64,000 bases of DNA, from assembly GCA_013407085.1 (NCBI GenBank), contig JACCGJ010008729.1, positions 43,480-107,479 on the forward strand. The letters are read 5' to 3'. How positions within the stretch are numbered: position 1 is the stretch's first letter; each line of letters starts with the position of its first letter. Origin of the DNA: Atriophallophorus winterbourni. Taxonomy: Eukaryota > Platyhelminthes > Trematoda > Plagiorchiida > Microphallidae. Positions 54,601 to 59,941 of this stretch are shown piece by piece. The notes under the pieces were generated by a model. That model was given only the letters and a program-made list of their open reading frames with translations. It had not been told where the DNA came from and made no database searches. The translations under genes and the position numbers were made by a program.

Positions 54601-55237
54601 AAAATATAAATGTTATGTCATGTTACATTGATATCGTACACTATCGGAGTAATTTCGCAAAACATGCTTGGGGACCGAATCAATCAACCAACACCTGGAA
54701 CCAACGGTTTAATAAGCTCAGAAATTACTATTAATAGGATTTTAGGTTACAAATTGACTACGCAACTCAATTACCTCACAAAGAGTTAAAACTTACTGTT
54801 TACAATGTGTAGTAGTAGTGCATTACGTCTTTACATTACAGATTTCCCTATTAACTTTATCGTCTACAGTAATCAGTTTCAATACCGTTTTATATACGTC
54901 TAAACCTATGCCATCTGACACCTATCTGTGCTCAGATGCAACATATTGTACGATGCACTATTTACTCCGTGCATGTGATTTCATATAAATTTATTGTGGT
55001 GCCCTGTTGCCTTATCCACGATGTCCGTAGTACATACAACTTCGCTCTGCGTACTGCTCAATTTGACCGAATCACTTTTTCCCGTCAGGACCTTTCTGCT
55101 ACGTGGATTTGCACGGTGCCAGCAAAGCTGTCGCAGAAATGCAAGAGCTTGAACAAACGTACGGTGATCGTTTTAAACCATGCCAGTTGCTTTTGGATCA
55201 CGCGCAGGATGAGTCGAAGCGTTTTCACAAATATTGA
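33570..55237 (+). CDS. HADHA: Trifunctional enzyme alpha subunit (twelve exons, 5' end missing)
   Basis: Mitochondrial long-chain enoyl-CoA hydratase / 3-hydroxyacyl-CoA dehydrogenase, the alpha subunit of the beta-oxidation trifunctional complex (partner HADHB). Exons: 33570-33637, 33673-33854, 37514-37900, 39840-39886, 42833-42954, 44660-44841, 46883-47069, 49153-49359, 51477-51564, 52736-53004, 53774-54095, 55089-55237. They sum to 2210 nt (about 735 residues plus stop), against 763 residues for the human protein, and begin at the equivalent of residue 40 or so. Every junction has GT..AG ends and matching phase. Landmarks: CLGPGLE and FPEV (hydratase), [12 protein letters not shown] (NAD site), [27 protein letters not shown] and YGLGFPP. 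The targeting-peptide exon was not found. Hydratase and dehydrogenase active sites carry unusual substitutions (see findings). Introns hold many SINEs and LINE fragments. Confidence 0.93.
33638..33672 (+). other. 35-nt mini-intron of HADHA
   Basis: GTAATT donor and TTCATTCCAG acceptor. The flanking exons are in different frames and both match the family, so the 35 bases (not a multiple of three) must be removed. Confidence 0.85.
33673..33854 (+). CDS. HADHA: HADHA exon b
   Basis: Encodes [20 protein letters not shown] and the FLSGPD motif (human FIAGAD). Donor GTATGT; ends with two bases (AT) completed by the first G of the next exon. Confidence 0.88.
33919..34065 (-). repeat. R1 SINE, strongly diverged
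   Basis: Retains the GTATGTATGA tail, an AACCTGATCC block and the CAGGTCTAGATAG core. It lies in the HADHA intron after exon b. Confidence 0.6.
34068..34235 (+). repeat. R4-like divergent copy
   Basis: Colinear with 17045-17245 (CGATACTCGACCCAATCGAA, AAGTGCCCAGATTTTTGC, AAGCGTGTGTACCTGTGAATG) but its hairpin is decayed. Confidence 0.6.
34260..34490 (-). repeat. R3 repeat, reverse orientation
   Basis: Reverse complement of R3: ATGCCTAACTGCC, GGATGAGACTTAAAT, AGAAGAGTATG, GGTGCCTACACCTCGAACGA and ACATGCATTCGTAAACGAG match the plus-orientation copies at 43.96 and 53.39 kb. Confidence 0.75.
34491..35029. other. HADHA intron, no recognisable feature
   Basis: A 97-codon plus-strand frame at 34747-35040 has no family that I recognise. 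The start of this stretch may extend the R3 copy. Confidence 0.3.
35030..35150 (+). repeat. R3 fragment
   Basis: Carries CACGAAGCTTGATTGAATGC, TTTTATTCGAGGCGTAGGCG and TATCTGTGCTC, the middle part of R3. Confidence 0.6.
35151..36004. other. HADHA intron, no recognisable feature
   Basis: AT-rich sequence with no identifiable element. Confidence 0.4.
36005..36350 (+). repeat. R3 repeat, old full-length copy
   Basis: Colinear with R3 from GTGTTCACTGGCGGTTTTG through CTTGTTATGATTTGTGACA and TTTTATTCAAGGTGCAGACA to GCTACCGTTGTAATGCTGTC, with many substitutions. Confidence 0.7.
36351..37513. other. HADHA intron, no recognisable feature
   Basis: No repeat family member or exon found. The acceptor before exon c is TGTGCTATAG. 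Confidence 0.4.
37514..37900 (+). CDS. HADHA: HADHA exon c (hydratase core)
   Basis: 129 codons. Carries both hydratase Glu-containing motifs, [12 protein letters not shown] and [11 protein letters not shown], corresponding to human CLGGGLEVAISC and GTPEVLLGALP. After this the usual PGAGGTQRL segment is replaced by an unrelated stretch ([12 protein letters not shown]). Donor GTAAGT; ends in phase 2 (GA). Confidence 0.92.
37901..38571. other. HADHA intron, no recognisable feature
   Basis: AT-rich; no repeat recognised before the R1 copy at 38572. Confidence 0.4.
38572..38795 (-). repeat. R1 SINE, near full length
   Basis: From the ATGTATGTATGA tail through the 3' module to AGTGCTACG. The hairpin region has local changes (CAAAGACTCG). 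Confidence 0.85.
38796..39188. other. HADHA intron, no recognisable feature
   Basis: Nothing identified. The AT-rich tail of the minus-strand R2 copy may begin near 39165. Confidence 0.4.
39189..39665 (-). repeat. R2 repeat, reverse copy
   Basis: Reverse complement of 14736-15210, including the CCCAATCAATTTGGG hairpin, the GGTTGCCCAGGCC core, AGGGACTCCCGACATCATCC and the CACGTCAAGGTCCCGTCTCG end. The left border shows a T-rich/AT-rich stretch equivalent to its 3' tail. Confidence 0.8.
39840..39886 (+). CDS. HADHA: HADHA exon d, 47-nt microexon
   Basis: Pyrimidine-rich acceptor CTTATTCAG and strong donor GTAAGT. Its length (2 modulo 3) fits exactly the phase 2 end of exon c and the phase needed to begin exon e with a Gly codon (G plus GT). 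Encodes [15 protein letters not shown], a variable linker in the family. The sequence itself is not conserved, so the call rests on splice sites and phase. Confidence 0.65.
39887..40429. other. HADHA intron, no recognisable feature
   Basis: No repeat recognised before the RTE-like fragment. Confidence 0.4.
40430..42430 (+). pseudogene. RTE-like LINE, decayed, in HADHA intron
   Basis: Plus-strand fragments in shifting frames: [86 protein letters not shown] and [12 protein letters not shown]. These match the RTE-like copy at 60.2-62.0 kb. The reverse transcriptase part beyond about 42000 is barely recognisable. Confidence 0.8.
42431..42832. other. HADHA intron, no recognisable feature
   Basis: No feature before the acceptor TACCCTATTCAG of exon e. 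Confidence 0.4.
42833..42954 (+). CDS. HADHA: HADHA exon e
   Basis: Encodes [20 protein letters not shown] and [11 protein letters not shown], equivalent to human GLVEKLTAY..VYKKVEE and LYPAPLKIIDVV. Donor GTGAGA; ends phase 0. Confidence 0.85.
43247..43405 (-). repeat. R1 SINE, truncated copy
   Basis: GGTATGGTATGGTATT tail and complete 3' module; breaks off after CAGCGTGTTTC. Confidence 0.85.
43535..43680 (+). repeat. R1 SINE, diverged
   Basis: Plus-orientation copy with CCATACTGCACAGGTAACAC, GTTAAATTGATTTGC and CGTGCAGTCCTTGACTGCGC; the middle is partly deleted. Confidence 0.65.
43769..43955 (+). repeat. R1 SINE cut off inside its hairpin
   Basis: Good match from GATGTGCAATCGTGCAGCAT to CGTGCAGTCTCTG, then stops where R3 begins at about 43957. 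The 3' module and tail are missing, unlike the usual 5' truncations. Confidence 0.8.
43957..44318 (+). repeat. R3 repeat, full length
   Basis: About 360 bp from GTGTTCAATGGCGGTCTTGC to the TGATGATGATGATG tail, nearly identical to 53387-53736. Confidence 0.88.
44395..44480 (-). repeat. R1 SINE fragment, decayed
   Basis: Retains GCTGTACGTGGAGTAAAGTA and CCCAGGCCTAGACAGAC in the order of the R1 3' module. Confidence 0.5.
44660..44841 (+). CDS. HADHA: HADHA exon f (linker)
   Basis: Acceptor GATTGGCAG, phase 0 start. Encodes [20 protein letters not shown], equivalent to the human EQGSDAGYLCESQKFGELV segment, and a Pro-rich end [13 protein letters not shown]. Donor GTAAGT, phase 2. Confidence 0.88.
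45131..45370 (+). repeat. R1 SINE, full length, with target duplication
   Basis: 240 bp ending in CATACATACATACATA. Flanked by CATGATGC at 45123-45130 and 45371-45378. It lies in the HADHA intron between exons f and g, in sense orientation with the gene. Confidence 0.9.
45379..46882. other. HADHA intron, no recognisable feature
   Basis: No known element seen except an (ATT)n low-complexity, self-complementary stretch at about 46795-46842 just before exon g. Confidence 0.4.
46795..46842. repeat. ATT/AAT microsatellite with inverted symmetry
   Basis: TTATTATTATTAATAATAAT-type sequence able to fold on itself, 40 bases upstream of the exon g acceptor. Confidence 0.8.
46883..47069 (+). CDS. HADHA: HADHA exon g (NAD-binding start of dehydrogenase)
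   Basis: Acceptor GGCGTTACAG; the first T completes an Arg codon from exon f. Encodes [19 protein letters not shown], the GxGxxG NAD-binding fold, and [16 protein letters not shown]. Donor GTGATT after phase 0. Confidence 0.93.
47070..47657. other. HADHA intron, no recognisable feature
   Basis: No repeat recognised. Confidence 0.4.
47658..47785 (+). repeat. R1 SINE, 3' part, joined to RTE-like sequence
   Basis: 3' half of R1 from CTTTCTCATATCTGTCTAGG to CGTTCATTCATCCATTC, immediately followed by the start of an RTE-like endonuclease on the same strand. Confidence 0.85.
47786..48450 (+). pseudogene. RTE-like LINE endonuclease fragment
   Basis: Plus-strand remnants [27 protein letters not shown] and further decayed pieces equivalent to the GDMNAR region (GTAGATGTGAATGCGC). 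Matches the N-terminal endonuclease of the copies at 40.5 and 60.2 kb; several stops. Confidence 0.7.
48451..49152. other. HADHA intron, no recognisable feature
   Basis: No repeat recognised. The acceptor TTTCATTCCAG precedes exon h. Confidence 0.4.
49153..49359 (+). CDS. HADHA: HADHA exon h (dehydrogenase)
   Basis: Encodes [20 protein letters not shown] and [12 protein letters not shown], then KRPDK. In the family the second motif reads ASNTSALPI; the Ser at the dehydrogenase active site is Trp here. Donor GTGAAA, phase 0. Confidence 0.93.
49440..49565 (+). repeat. R3 fragment, decayed
   Basis: Weak match to the R3 middle (CGTGATTGAATGCATCTCTT, GTTCGAGTTTCGGACGTCAC). Low confidence. Confidence 0.4.
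49604..49822 (-). repeat. R1 SINE, diverged near full length
   Basis: Tail GTATGTTTGCATGA, hairpin CAGTCATAGACTG, CAGCGTGTATTCGCATGCA and GTGCTGGCCGATTGC in R1 order; lacks the GGTTGCCCAG core through a small deletion. Confidence 0.75.
49823..50191. other. HADHA intron, no recognisable feature
   Basis: Nothing identified. Confidence 0.4.
50192..50283 (-). repeat. R1 SINE, internal fragment
   Basis: Contains AGGTTGCCCAGATCTAAAGA and GCATGCAGCTCACTACCGGT; lies head to head with another R1 fragment. Confidence 0.75.
50284..50405 (+). repeat. R1 SINE, 3' part
   Basis: Starts near CTTCCTCATATCTGTCTAGG and ends with the TTTCATACCATACCATA tail. Together with 50192-50283 it forms an inverted pair. 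Confidence 0.85.
50406..50734. other. HADHA intron, no recognisable feature
   Basis: Contains a short piece resembling the 5' part of R1 (AGCCAATCAATTTAGCACAT) at 50417-50440; otherwise nothing. Confidence 0.4.
50735..51345. repeat. Diverged tandem repeat, about 220-235 bp unit, nearly three copies
   Basis: The landmark GTTTCAAGGCTCACTGAA occurs in recognisable form at 50781, 51003 and 51236. Each is followed by a CCACCTGA(C/T)GACGGCAAAC-like block and a GTGTGTAAGGGATGGGG-like block. Copies are clearly diverged, so the array is old. Confidence 0.75.
51477..51564 (+). CDS. HADHA: HADHA exon i (dehydrogenase catalytic His)
   Basis: Acceptor CATTTTACAG. Encodes [20 protein letters not shown] and TDKTSPDTL; the His and the downstream Glu of the dehydrogenase catalytic pair are kept. 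Donor GTGAGT, phase 1. Confidence 0.92.
51565..51974. other. HADHA intron, no recognisable feature
   Basis: Nothing identified. Confidence 0.35.
51975..52460 (+). pseudogene. RTE-like LINE C-terminal fragment with zinc knuckle
   Basis: Plus-strand remnants: [38 protein letters not shown], then [20 protein letters not shown] with Cys. Its end also appears at 2.5-2.75 kb in reverse. No frame is intact. Confidence 0.75.
52736..53004 (+). CDS. HADHA: HADHA exon j (dehydrogenase C-terminal domain)
   Basis: Acceptor CTTCTCCAG. Encodes [19 protein letters not shown] and [20 protein letters not shown], then [20 protein letters not shown]. The family motif is KDGPGFYTTR; the Gly is Cys here. Donor GTGAGC, phase 0. 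Confidence 0.92.
53005..53374. other. HADHA intron, no recognisable feature
   Basis: Nothing identified. Confidence 0.4.
53387..53736 (+). repeat. R3 repeat, full length, with target duplication
   Basis: 350 bp from GGGTTCAATGGCGGTC to a GATGATGATGAT tail, flanked by GTTCCTACTTCC at 53375-53386 and 53737-53748. Its right end is 37 bp upstream of HADHA exon k, so the inserted copy sits almost on the branch-point region of that intron. Confidence 0.92.
53774..54095 (+). CDS. HADHA: HADHA exon k
   Basis: Acceptor CGCTTCATCAG. Encodes [40 protein letters not shown] and [16 protein letters not shown], close to human FVNEAVMCLQ and DIGAVFGLGFPPCLGG. Donor GTATGT, phase 1. Confidence 0.94.
54341..54556 (+). 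repeat. R1 SINE, near full length
   Basis: From GATGTGCAATCGTGCAG to TTTCGTACCATACCATACCA, with a small internal deletion after GAGCTG. Confidence 0.88.
54557..55088. other. HADHA last intron, no recognisable feature
   Basis: No repeat recognised. Acceptor TTTTTCCCGTCAG before the last exon. Confidence 0.4.
55089..55237 (+). CDS. HADHA: HADHA exon l (last) with stop
   Basis: Encodes [20 protein letters not shown] and [15 protein letters not shown], ending HKY then TGA (55235-55237). Matches human PFRFVDLYGAQKIV and FTPCQLLADHA. No canonical AATAAA was seen downstream; AT-rich AATAATATAA at about 55418 could serve. Confidence 0.93.
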
Positions 55238-55434
55238 ATGTTCTCGCGAATGCGTCTGTTCCTGATATCCAATGTAGTTCATCTTCACGCTAAATTATAG
55301 TGGACAGTTTTTGATAGCAATGAATTCTATTCACTTCACGTCGTGTTTTTGCTCATGCCTTCGTACTTTTCTTGGCAGTTGGGGAGTGTGGTACACGAGG
55401 CTTTTCTTTAAATTTAAATAATATAACCTCATGC

Positions 55435-55727
55435 TGCAAGGAAATTTGAGTACAATCGGTTAGAGTACTTTTTGGGTAACGTTTCACTTCTGACACAGAA
55501 GCTTCTTCAGACCAAGGGTGATAGTCAGGACAGGGAACATGATTAAGTAGTAGTCAACCCACAACTACTTATTTGACCTTACCGCTAAACAGCCTATAGT
55601 ACGCCTACAATGTGTCACGTCTCGTGGGAATGACCGGGATCAGTGGTCCATTTTCCTCACAGTGTGTATCCAAATCAATCTGATACAAGTGAATACGGTC
55701 AAGGTCAGTTGACACAGCTGCCCACAT
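55435..55727 (-). repeat. R5 repeat: 3' end of a Penelope-like element (copy 2)
   Basis: High-identity match to 1256-1536. It lies just past the stop codon of the minus-strand GIY-YIG frame at 55806. Confidence 0.65.
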
Positions 55728-55805
55728 ACATAACTAACGGGGCTAAGGCTATTTTGAAGAAAAACAAAAATCTAATTAACTAGTAGGTATACGGTGAATA
55801 AAAAC

Positions 55806-56170
55806 TATTTACTTTCGCATCGGTGCCGAGCGCCAGATTATGGAGATTTCTGCCCCATCCACCTTATTGACCGCCTTGGAAATTTCGACCGCCTCCGCAT
55901 GAAGGCATTCGTTATACGGTTTAATACCGCGTCTCAATATTGCCACATTGTCTAGATCTACACTGTGACCCGTATCTAAAACGTGCTCCGCCAAGGCGGA
56001 ATCACGAATAATGGATTGATATTCCCTCGCATCCCGGGGCTGTCTCCGGATACGCTTTCGGTGTTCTTCGATTCTAGTGTGTATTTCCCTGGAAGTCTGC
56101 CCTATGTAAACACCCGGTCAGTCTAGGTTGTAGCAGCGACTATTGAGTGTTTCAATGGAGCACTTGGTCG
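55806..56170 (-). pseudogene. Penelope-like GIY-YIG endonuclease fragment
   Basis: The minus-strand frame reads GVYIGQTSREIHTRIEEHRK, then ALAEHVLDTGHSVDLDNVAI and a C-terminal region to the stop at about 55806. This is the GIY-YIG domain that follows the reverse transcriptase in Penelope-like elements. An in-frame stop precedes GVYIGQT. The reverse transcriptase part is missing. Confidence 0.8.
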
Positions 56171-56514
56171 TTGGGCTGTAACCGATGTGTTGTGAAATGC
56201 ATTTCTATTGCTTTTACTTTAGTGGTGATGCCAAGTGTACTTTGATCTGTAAGAAGTATATTTGGTGAGAACTTTACGGCTCCTCGACTAGGTACGGTAC
56301 CAAAAATCCTTATTTTCATTTATTCCTATCTCGGTAGTTGCGTCAGTAGTTTGTCCAACGGGCTTTTGATTCGCACTTCCATCATGATCTTTGACGTGCT
56401 GTGCGGACGCATATATTTGTTCTCTCATACTTTTGGATTTATTTCCTCACTTTTTTGTCTGAACTGGACGGTTCATATATCATTGAACTCGTCTCAATTT
56501 GCTCTTTCGGAACA
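56171..56514. other. No recognisable feature
   Basis: Between the Penelope fragment and the left terminal repeat of the Tigger-like element. Decayed Penelope sequence may extend into it. Confidence 0.35.
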
Positions 56515-56586
56515 CACTCAAATCTCAGTACCGAACAAGAGTGGCATAGTAAAAACAGCTTTATTTTCTCAAAGCCATCATTTATT

Positions 56587-57232
56587 TGCTCAATCGATCA
56601 GTCCAAAGCTCTCAGAAATCGTCGGTTGACGCATCTTCTTTCGTCGGATCTCGTTCATCTCGTTGTCTAGCCGATCACACGCTTGCATCAGTCTCGTCCA
56701 GGTTAAAGACATCATCTGCAGAGAACTGCCTGAGTAAGGGCCGGAGAACCTGCTGCTGCCAATCAATAAGGGATTGGGAATCCACCGCTCCAGCTTCGCC
56801 CTGCACTGTCTTGAACGTGACGCCATTGCGCTTCTTGAAGCTGTCTAACCAACCGTCGCTTGCCATGAAGTCTGGGATGTGCATCAGCTCGGCCAGTTTC
56901 ATAGCCTTCTCCTTGATCAGATCGCCGCTGACAGGCAGATTCAGTCCTCTTGCTTGCTTCAGCCACATCAGCACTCCCCCCTCAAACTTCGGGTCGTGAG
57001 GCTGCGTCAGCTTCATGCGCTTCGATGGAACTCCAGCTTTCATTGCAGCTTCAATTGCATCCTTCTTGCTGAGAATGCCCTTCACGGTGGTTCTCTTAAC
57101 TTCGACGCCCCATTTCTTGCTAATCTCTCTCGCCATCTTGGACTGATTCGGCTCCTTCTTCGCAGCATCGATGATCTCGAGCTTCTCATTCAGCGTAAAG
57201 TCGCTTCGCTTGCGTTTCTAAGCTGACATTAC
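56587..57232 (-). pseudogene. Tigger-like transposase, DDE domain deleted
   Basis: The minus-strand frame from about 57230 has KRSDFTLNEKLEIIDAAKKE, a CENP-B-type N-terminal helix-turn-helix, and then a Tc5-type DNA-binding half (KRMKLTQPHDPKFEGGVLMW, DGWLDSFKKRNGV). It reaches the first catalytic Asp in FNLDETD at 56690, where it ends at a stop (56675). In the next frame the DNA continues with CDRLDNEMNEIRRKK and QPTISESFGLID, a typical transposase C-terminal tail. Nearly the whole DDE catalytic core is thus missing. The presumed start ATG (57230) is followed by a stop after three codons. Confidence 0.85.
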
Positions 57233-57317
57233 GGACGGAATAGTTTGAAAAATAACGATATCACTGTTGTGAGTGTCTGTTTGTGCGCGCGCTTTCGTGG
57301 GTCTATCTATCGATACT

Positions 57318-57362
57318 TAAAGCGGCACTTTGCCTGGATCAGGCTTGTGCATTCATACAATA
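57318..57362 (+). repeat. R1 SINE, very short 3' fragment
   Basis: Only GCGGCACTTTGCCTGGATCA and the GTGCATTCATACAATACAA tail, the extreme 3' end of R1. Confidence 0.8.
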
Positions 57363-57631
57363 CAAAGCAAGAGTAGGAAAGAGGCTTGTTGTTGTGCGTG
57401 AGGTGATTGGCTTGTTGTAGCTGGCATCAGGGAGAAACATCGCGTGTTTGACCTTGAAACCGGCTGACCATATGCGTAAAATGCGCAAAAATGCACTTTT
57501 AAATAGTCACAGAATAGTGGCATAGTGACGAGAGTAGAGAGTGGCATAGTAACTTTATTTTGTATTGAATTTTGTCGGGACCGAGCAAAAGTGGCATAGT
57601 AACGAGGTGGCATAGTACGGAGATTTGAGTG

Positions 57632-57969
57632 TATACCCATTTCAACTTCGAGCAAGGTGAATTCTTGAAAATTCAAATTTTCAAGTTTTAACCCAATTTT
57701 ACCGACGCCTGCAATATCCTTGGCGATTCGGAATATTGTTCCTGTTCAAATACTGTTGAGAGGATCACATCATTTCGAATTGACTGATAGTTTTTTCAAC
57801 ACTATCAGATCGAAACTCGTTCAACCGCACCACTTTTATCGAACTCGTTCGTATTTTACCGCTTGGATCGCATCGCTCCGATCCAACGCATTTACTACAC
57901 CAGTACCTACCGATCGATAAACAACTGCACCGCTAAGTGCACTGACTCATCACTCGTTGGATTGTAACA
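57632..57969. other. Probable 5' leader of the CR1-like LINE
   Basis: No domain. It precedes the ATG at 57970 and may be the untranslated leader of that element. Confidence 0.35.
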
Positions 57970-58293
57970 ATGACGCGAAGGATGACCCAGATAAAGAAGG
58001 CAGCACGTGATGTGTGTCAAATTTGTAACAAAGGGGTAAGCGCCAAATCCAACGTTGTTAAATGTTTTGGCTGTTTGAGTAAAATACATACTAAATGTGA
58101 TAAAGCCCTAACGAAAGAAGTGATATGTTTTATTAACAACGTTGATTTACCCGGTGTTTGCTACGTATGCTGTGCATGTCGAAGTAAACAGCCTATCGAT
58201 ACGACTACAAATCCTCCCCACGAGGCAAAGCTGGAATCTCGAATAGAGATTTTGGAAAATTGCTATCGAAAACTTCAATTCGACCCGAAATAA
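57970..58293 (+). pseudogene. CR1 ORF1 N-terminal PHD finger
   Basis: 108 codons with a Cys4-His-Cys3-like pattern: CQIC, CFGC, HTKC, CYVC and CRS. It is separated from the next part of ORF1 by a frame change at about 58285. It is more divergent from the PHD fingers at 9.3 and 32.8 kb, so it belongs to a different CR1 family. Confidence 0.8.
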
Positions 58294-58946
58294 ATGTTGC
58301 TCAAGACAAAATGGAAAAGGAAATTACACCAATAACTGCTCCCTTAACTGAATGTGTTGATAGCTCATCCGAAGCTAATAAAGATGGACCTACTGAACTC
58401 TGTTTACCTAGGTCCTCATCTGGTAAAATTGTGAACACTTTGTCCAGGACTCCCCATCGTCTAGTTGCTAGATCCGAGCCTCCCAAAAAAGCAATGTTAC
58501 CGCTCATTCTACTAAGACAGATATCGCTCTCAGTGTAATCTGCACAAATATCCCGGAATCGACTGATTAGGTTTTTCAGAAAGAAAAGCACATGAGCTCA
58601 ATGAATGGACTAAGCTCTGTACACATATAGGCTTGAAAGATTTGGTACCTACATCGATGACGCGCTTAACCCGGCATAAAGACTCCCCTCACGTAGACTG
58701 GCCGCGCCTATTAAGCGTGACATTGCGAAATAAATCTGAAATGGAAGAAGTCATCCTCAATGCGTATCTACTCAGTGCTTGTCCCGGTTTGACCTGCCGA
58801 GTACAAGCCGACATACCTTGGTGGGAAAGGAAAGGTCAATCCACTTGTCGAGACCACTCTACTTCGCGTAGTTTAATATTCCTCGGTGTCCCCGAAAATG
58901 TTGATGTAGTATCAACATCGGAATCAAAGCAACATGATCTGAAGCA

Positions 58947-59135
58947 CGGCTAACATCGTGCTAAATTGATTGGCCAACGGTAGTGAGCTGCATGCTGAAA
59001 TACGCTGGAGTCTCGCTACCATTTCTATTTCTCCCTCATATCTGTCTAGGCCTGGGCAACCTGACAGTATCTTAGCCCACGTGCAGTCTCTGACTGTGCG
59101 GCACTTTGCCTGGATCAGGCTTGTGCATTCATACA
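58947..59135 (+). repeat. R1 SINE with 13-bp target duplication inside CR1 ORF1
   Basis: 189 bp, 5'-truncated, ending TGTGCATTCATACA. Flanked by perfect ATGATCTGAAGCA at 58934-58946 and 59136-59148. The ORF1 reading frame resumes on the far side of the insert. Confidence 0.95.
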
Positions 59136-59760
59136 ATGATCTGAAGCAGTGGTTATACATTGCTGATGCTATTGGATCTCGTGATTCCATTGTCGTAGAC
59201 ACTTTCAGAATACCTAGATCCTCTAACTACAAAGGCAATGGGCCCAGTCCTCTGAAAATCACTTTTCTAACGACTGAAATGGCTATCGCTATGAATACCG
59301 AATGGAAATTAAACCGCTCAAAACTTCCACCAGACGTGAGACTAAGCATGCCCAAGCGTGTTCCCTCACTGAAACCCAGAGAACCATCGCAACCACAGCC
59401 TGATTGCAATCTTGTTACTGACAGTCAAAATGTTACCTAACAAAACGAAAAGGGTCCGGCTCATCACGAGTCGGACCAATAGCTACAGTACACGATCCGA
59501 CATTGTGTAAGATAAATACGATCAAGTGCATCTATGCAAATGCTCAGTGTTTAACTAACAAATTAGCTGAACTATGTGAGCTTTGTGATATACTTTCACC
59601 CGATTTGGTTGCAGTTACAGAGACTTAGTTCCAGCCCTGTATGACTGATGCTGAGCTTTTGATTCCGAAAATGTCACTACTTCGTCGCGATCGAAGATCT
59701 GGTGGTGGAGTCGCAGTCTACTATCACGAACGTTTAGCGCAGCGCTGGGTGGTGCTCTCC

Positions 59761-59941
59761 GAGCACCTTCAGAGTCACTCATACCAGGAAGGTCAATGGA
59801 TAGAGGTCAGACGAACACGGTCTCAACCTAACCCGCTGCCTTGTGGGTCAGGCTTTTTAGCCAAAGGCTTTGGTCGAGAACCCTAATTGTTCTCCTGTCT
59901 AGGCATGGGCGACCTGGCAGTATCCCAGCCCGCATACAACC
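59761..59941 (+). promoter_or_regulatory. 5' leader of the RTE-like LINE, related to R2 and R1
   Basis: Shares CTTCAGAGTCACTCATACCAGG and CTGCCTTGTGGGTCAGGCTT with the body of R2, then CTGTCTAGGCATGGGCGACC and GGCAGTATCCCAGCCCGCAT with the R1/R2 3' module, in the same order as in R2. It is followed by CATGACCATGACTATTAC and the start of the element's frame. Confidence 0.6.

Larger units (their letters stand above)
56515..57631 (-). mobile_element. Internally deleted pogo/Tigger-like DNA transposon
   Basis: About 1.1 kb bounded by inverted terminal repeats CACTCAAATCTCAGTAC (56515-56531) and GTACGGAGATTTGAGTG (57615-57631), one mismatch in 17. An 11-bp subterminal motif GTGGCATAGTA (or one base off) occurs at 56541, 57517, 57541, 57591 and 57607. 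A TA dinucleotide follows the right end, as expected for the Tc1/mariner superfamily; the left flank reads CA. The transposase frame (minus strand) is internally deleted, and an R1 fragment lies at 57318-57362. Confidence 0.82.
57970..59760 (+). mobile_element. CR1-like LINE (copy A): ORF1 and start of endonuclease
   Basis: ORF1 starts at 57970 with a PHD-type finger (DVCQICNKGVSAKSNVVKCF, then CYVCCAC), a short coiled region (LESRIEILENCYRKL), then continues in shifted frames to about 59440. ORF2 begins near 59517 with KCIYANAQCLTNKLAEL and VAVTET followed by a stop where Trp is expected, then SLLRRDRRSGGGVAVYYHER, and stops at about 59760, where RTE-like leader sequence starts. An R1 SINE sits inside ORF1 at 58947-59135. 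Confidence 0.82.

Noticed and set aside
57353..57676. Minus-strand open frame of 107 codons
   Set aside because: It runs through the terminal inverted repeat and subterminal motifs of the Tigger-like element and has no protein similarity.
2412..59135. R1 copies as a CRISPR array or a spaced direct-repeat system
   Set aside because: Copies lie on both strands at irregular distances of kilobases, with target duplications and truncations, as for a SINE in a eukaryotic genome.
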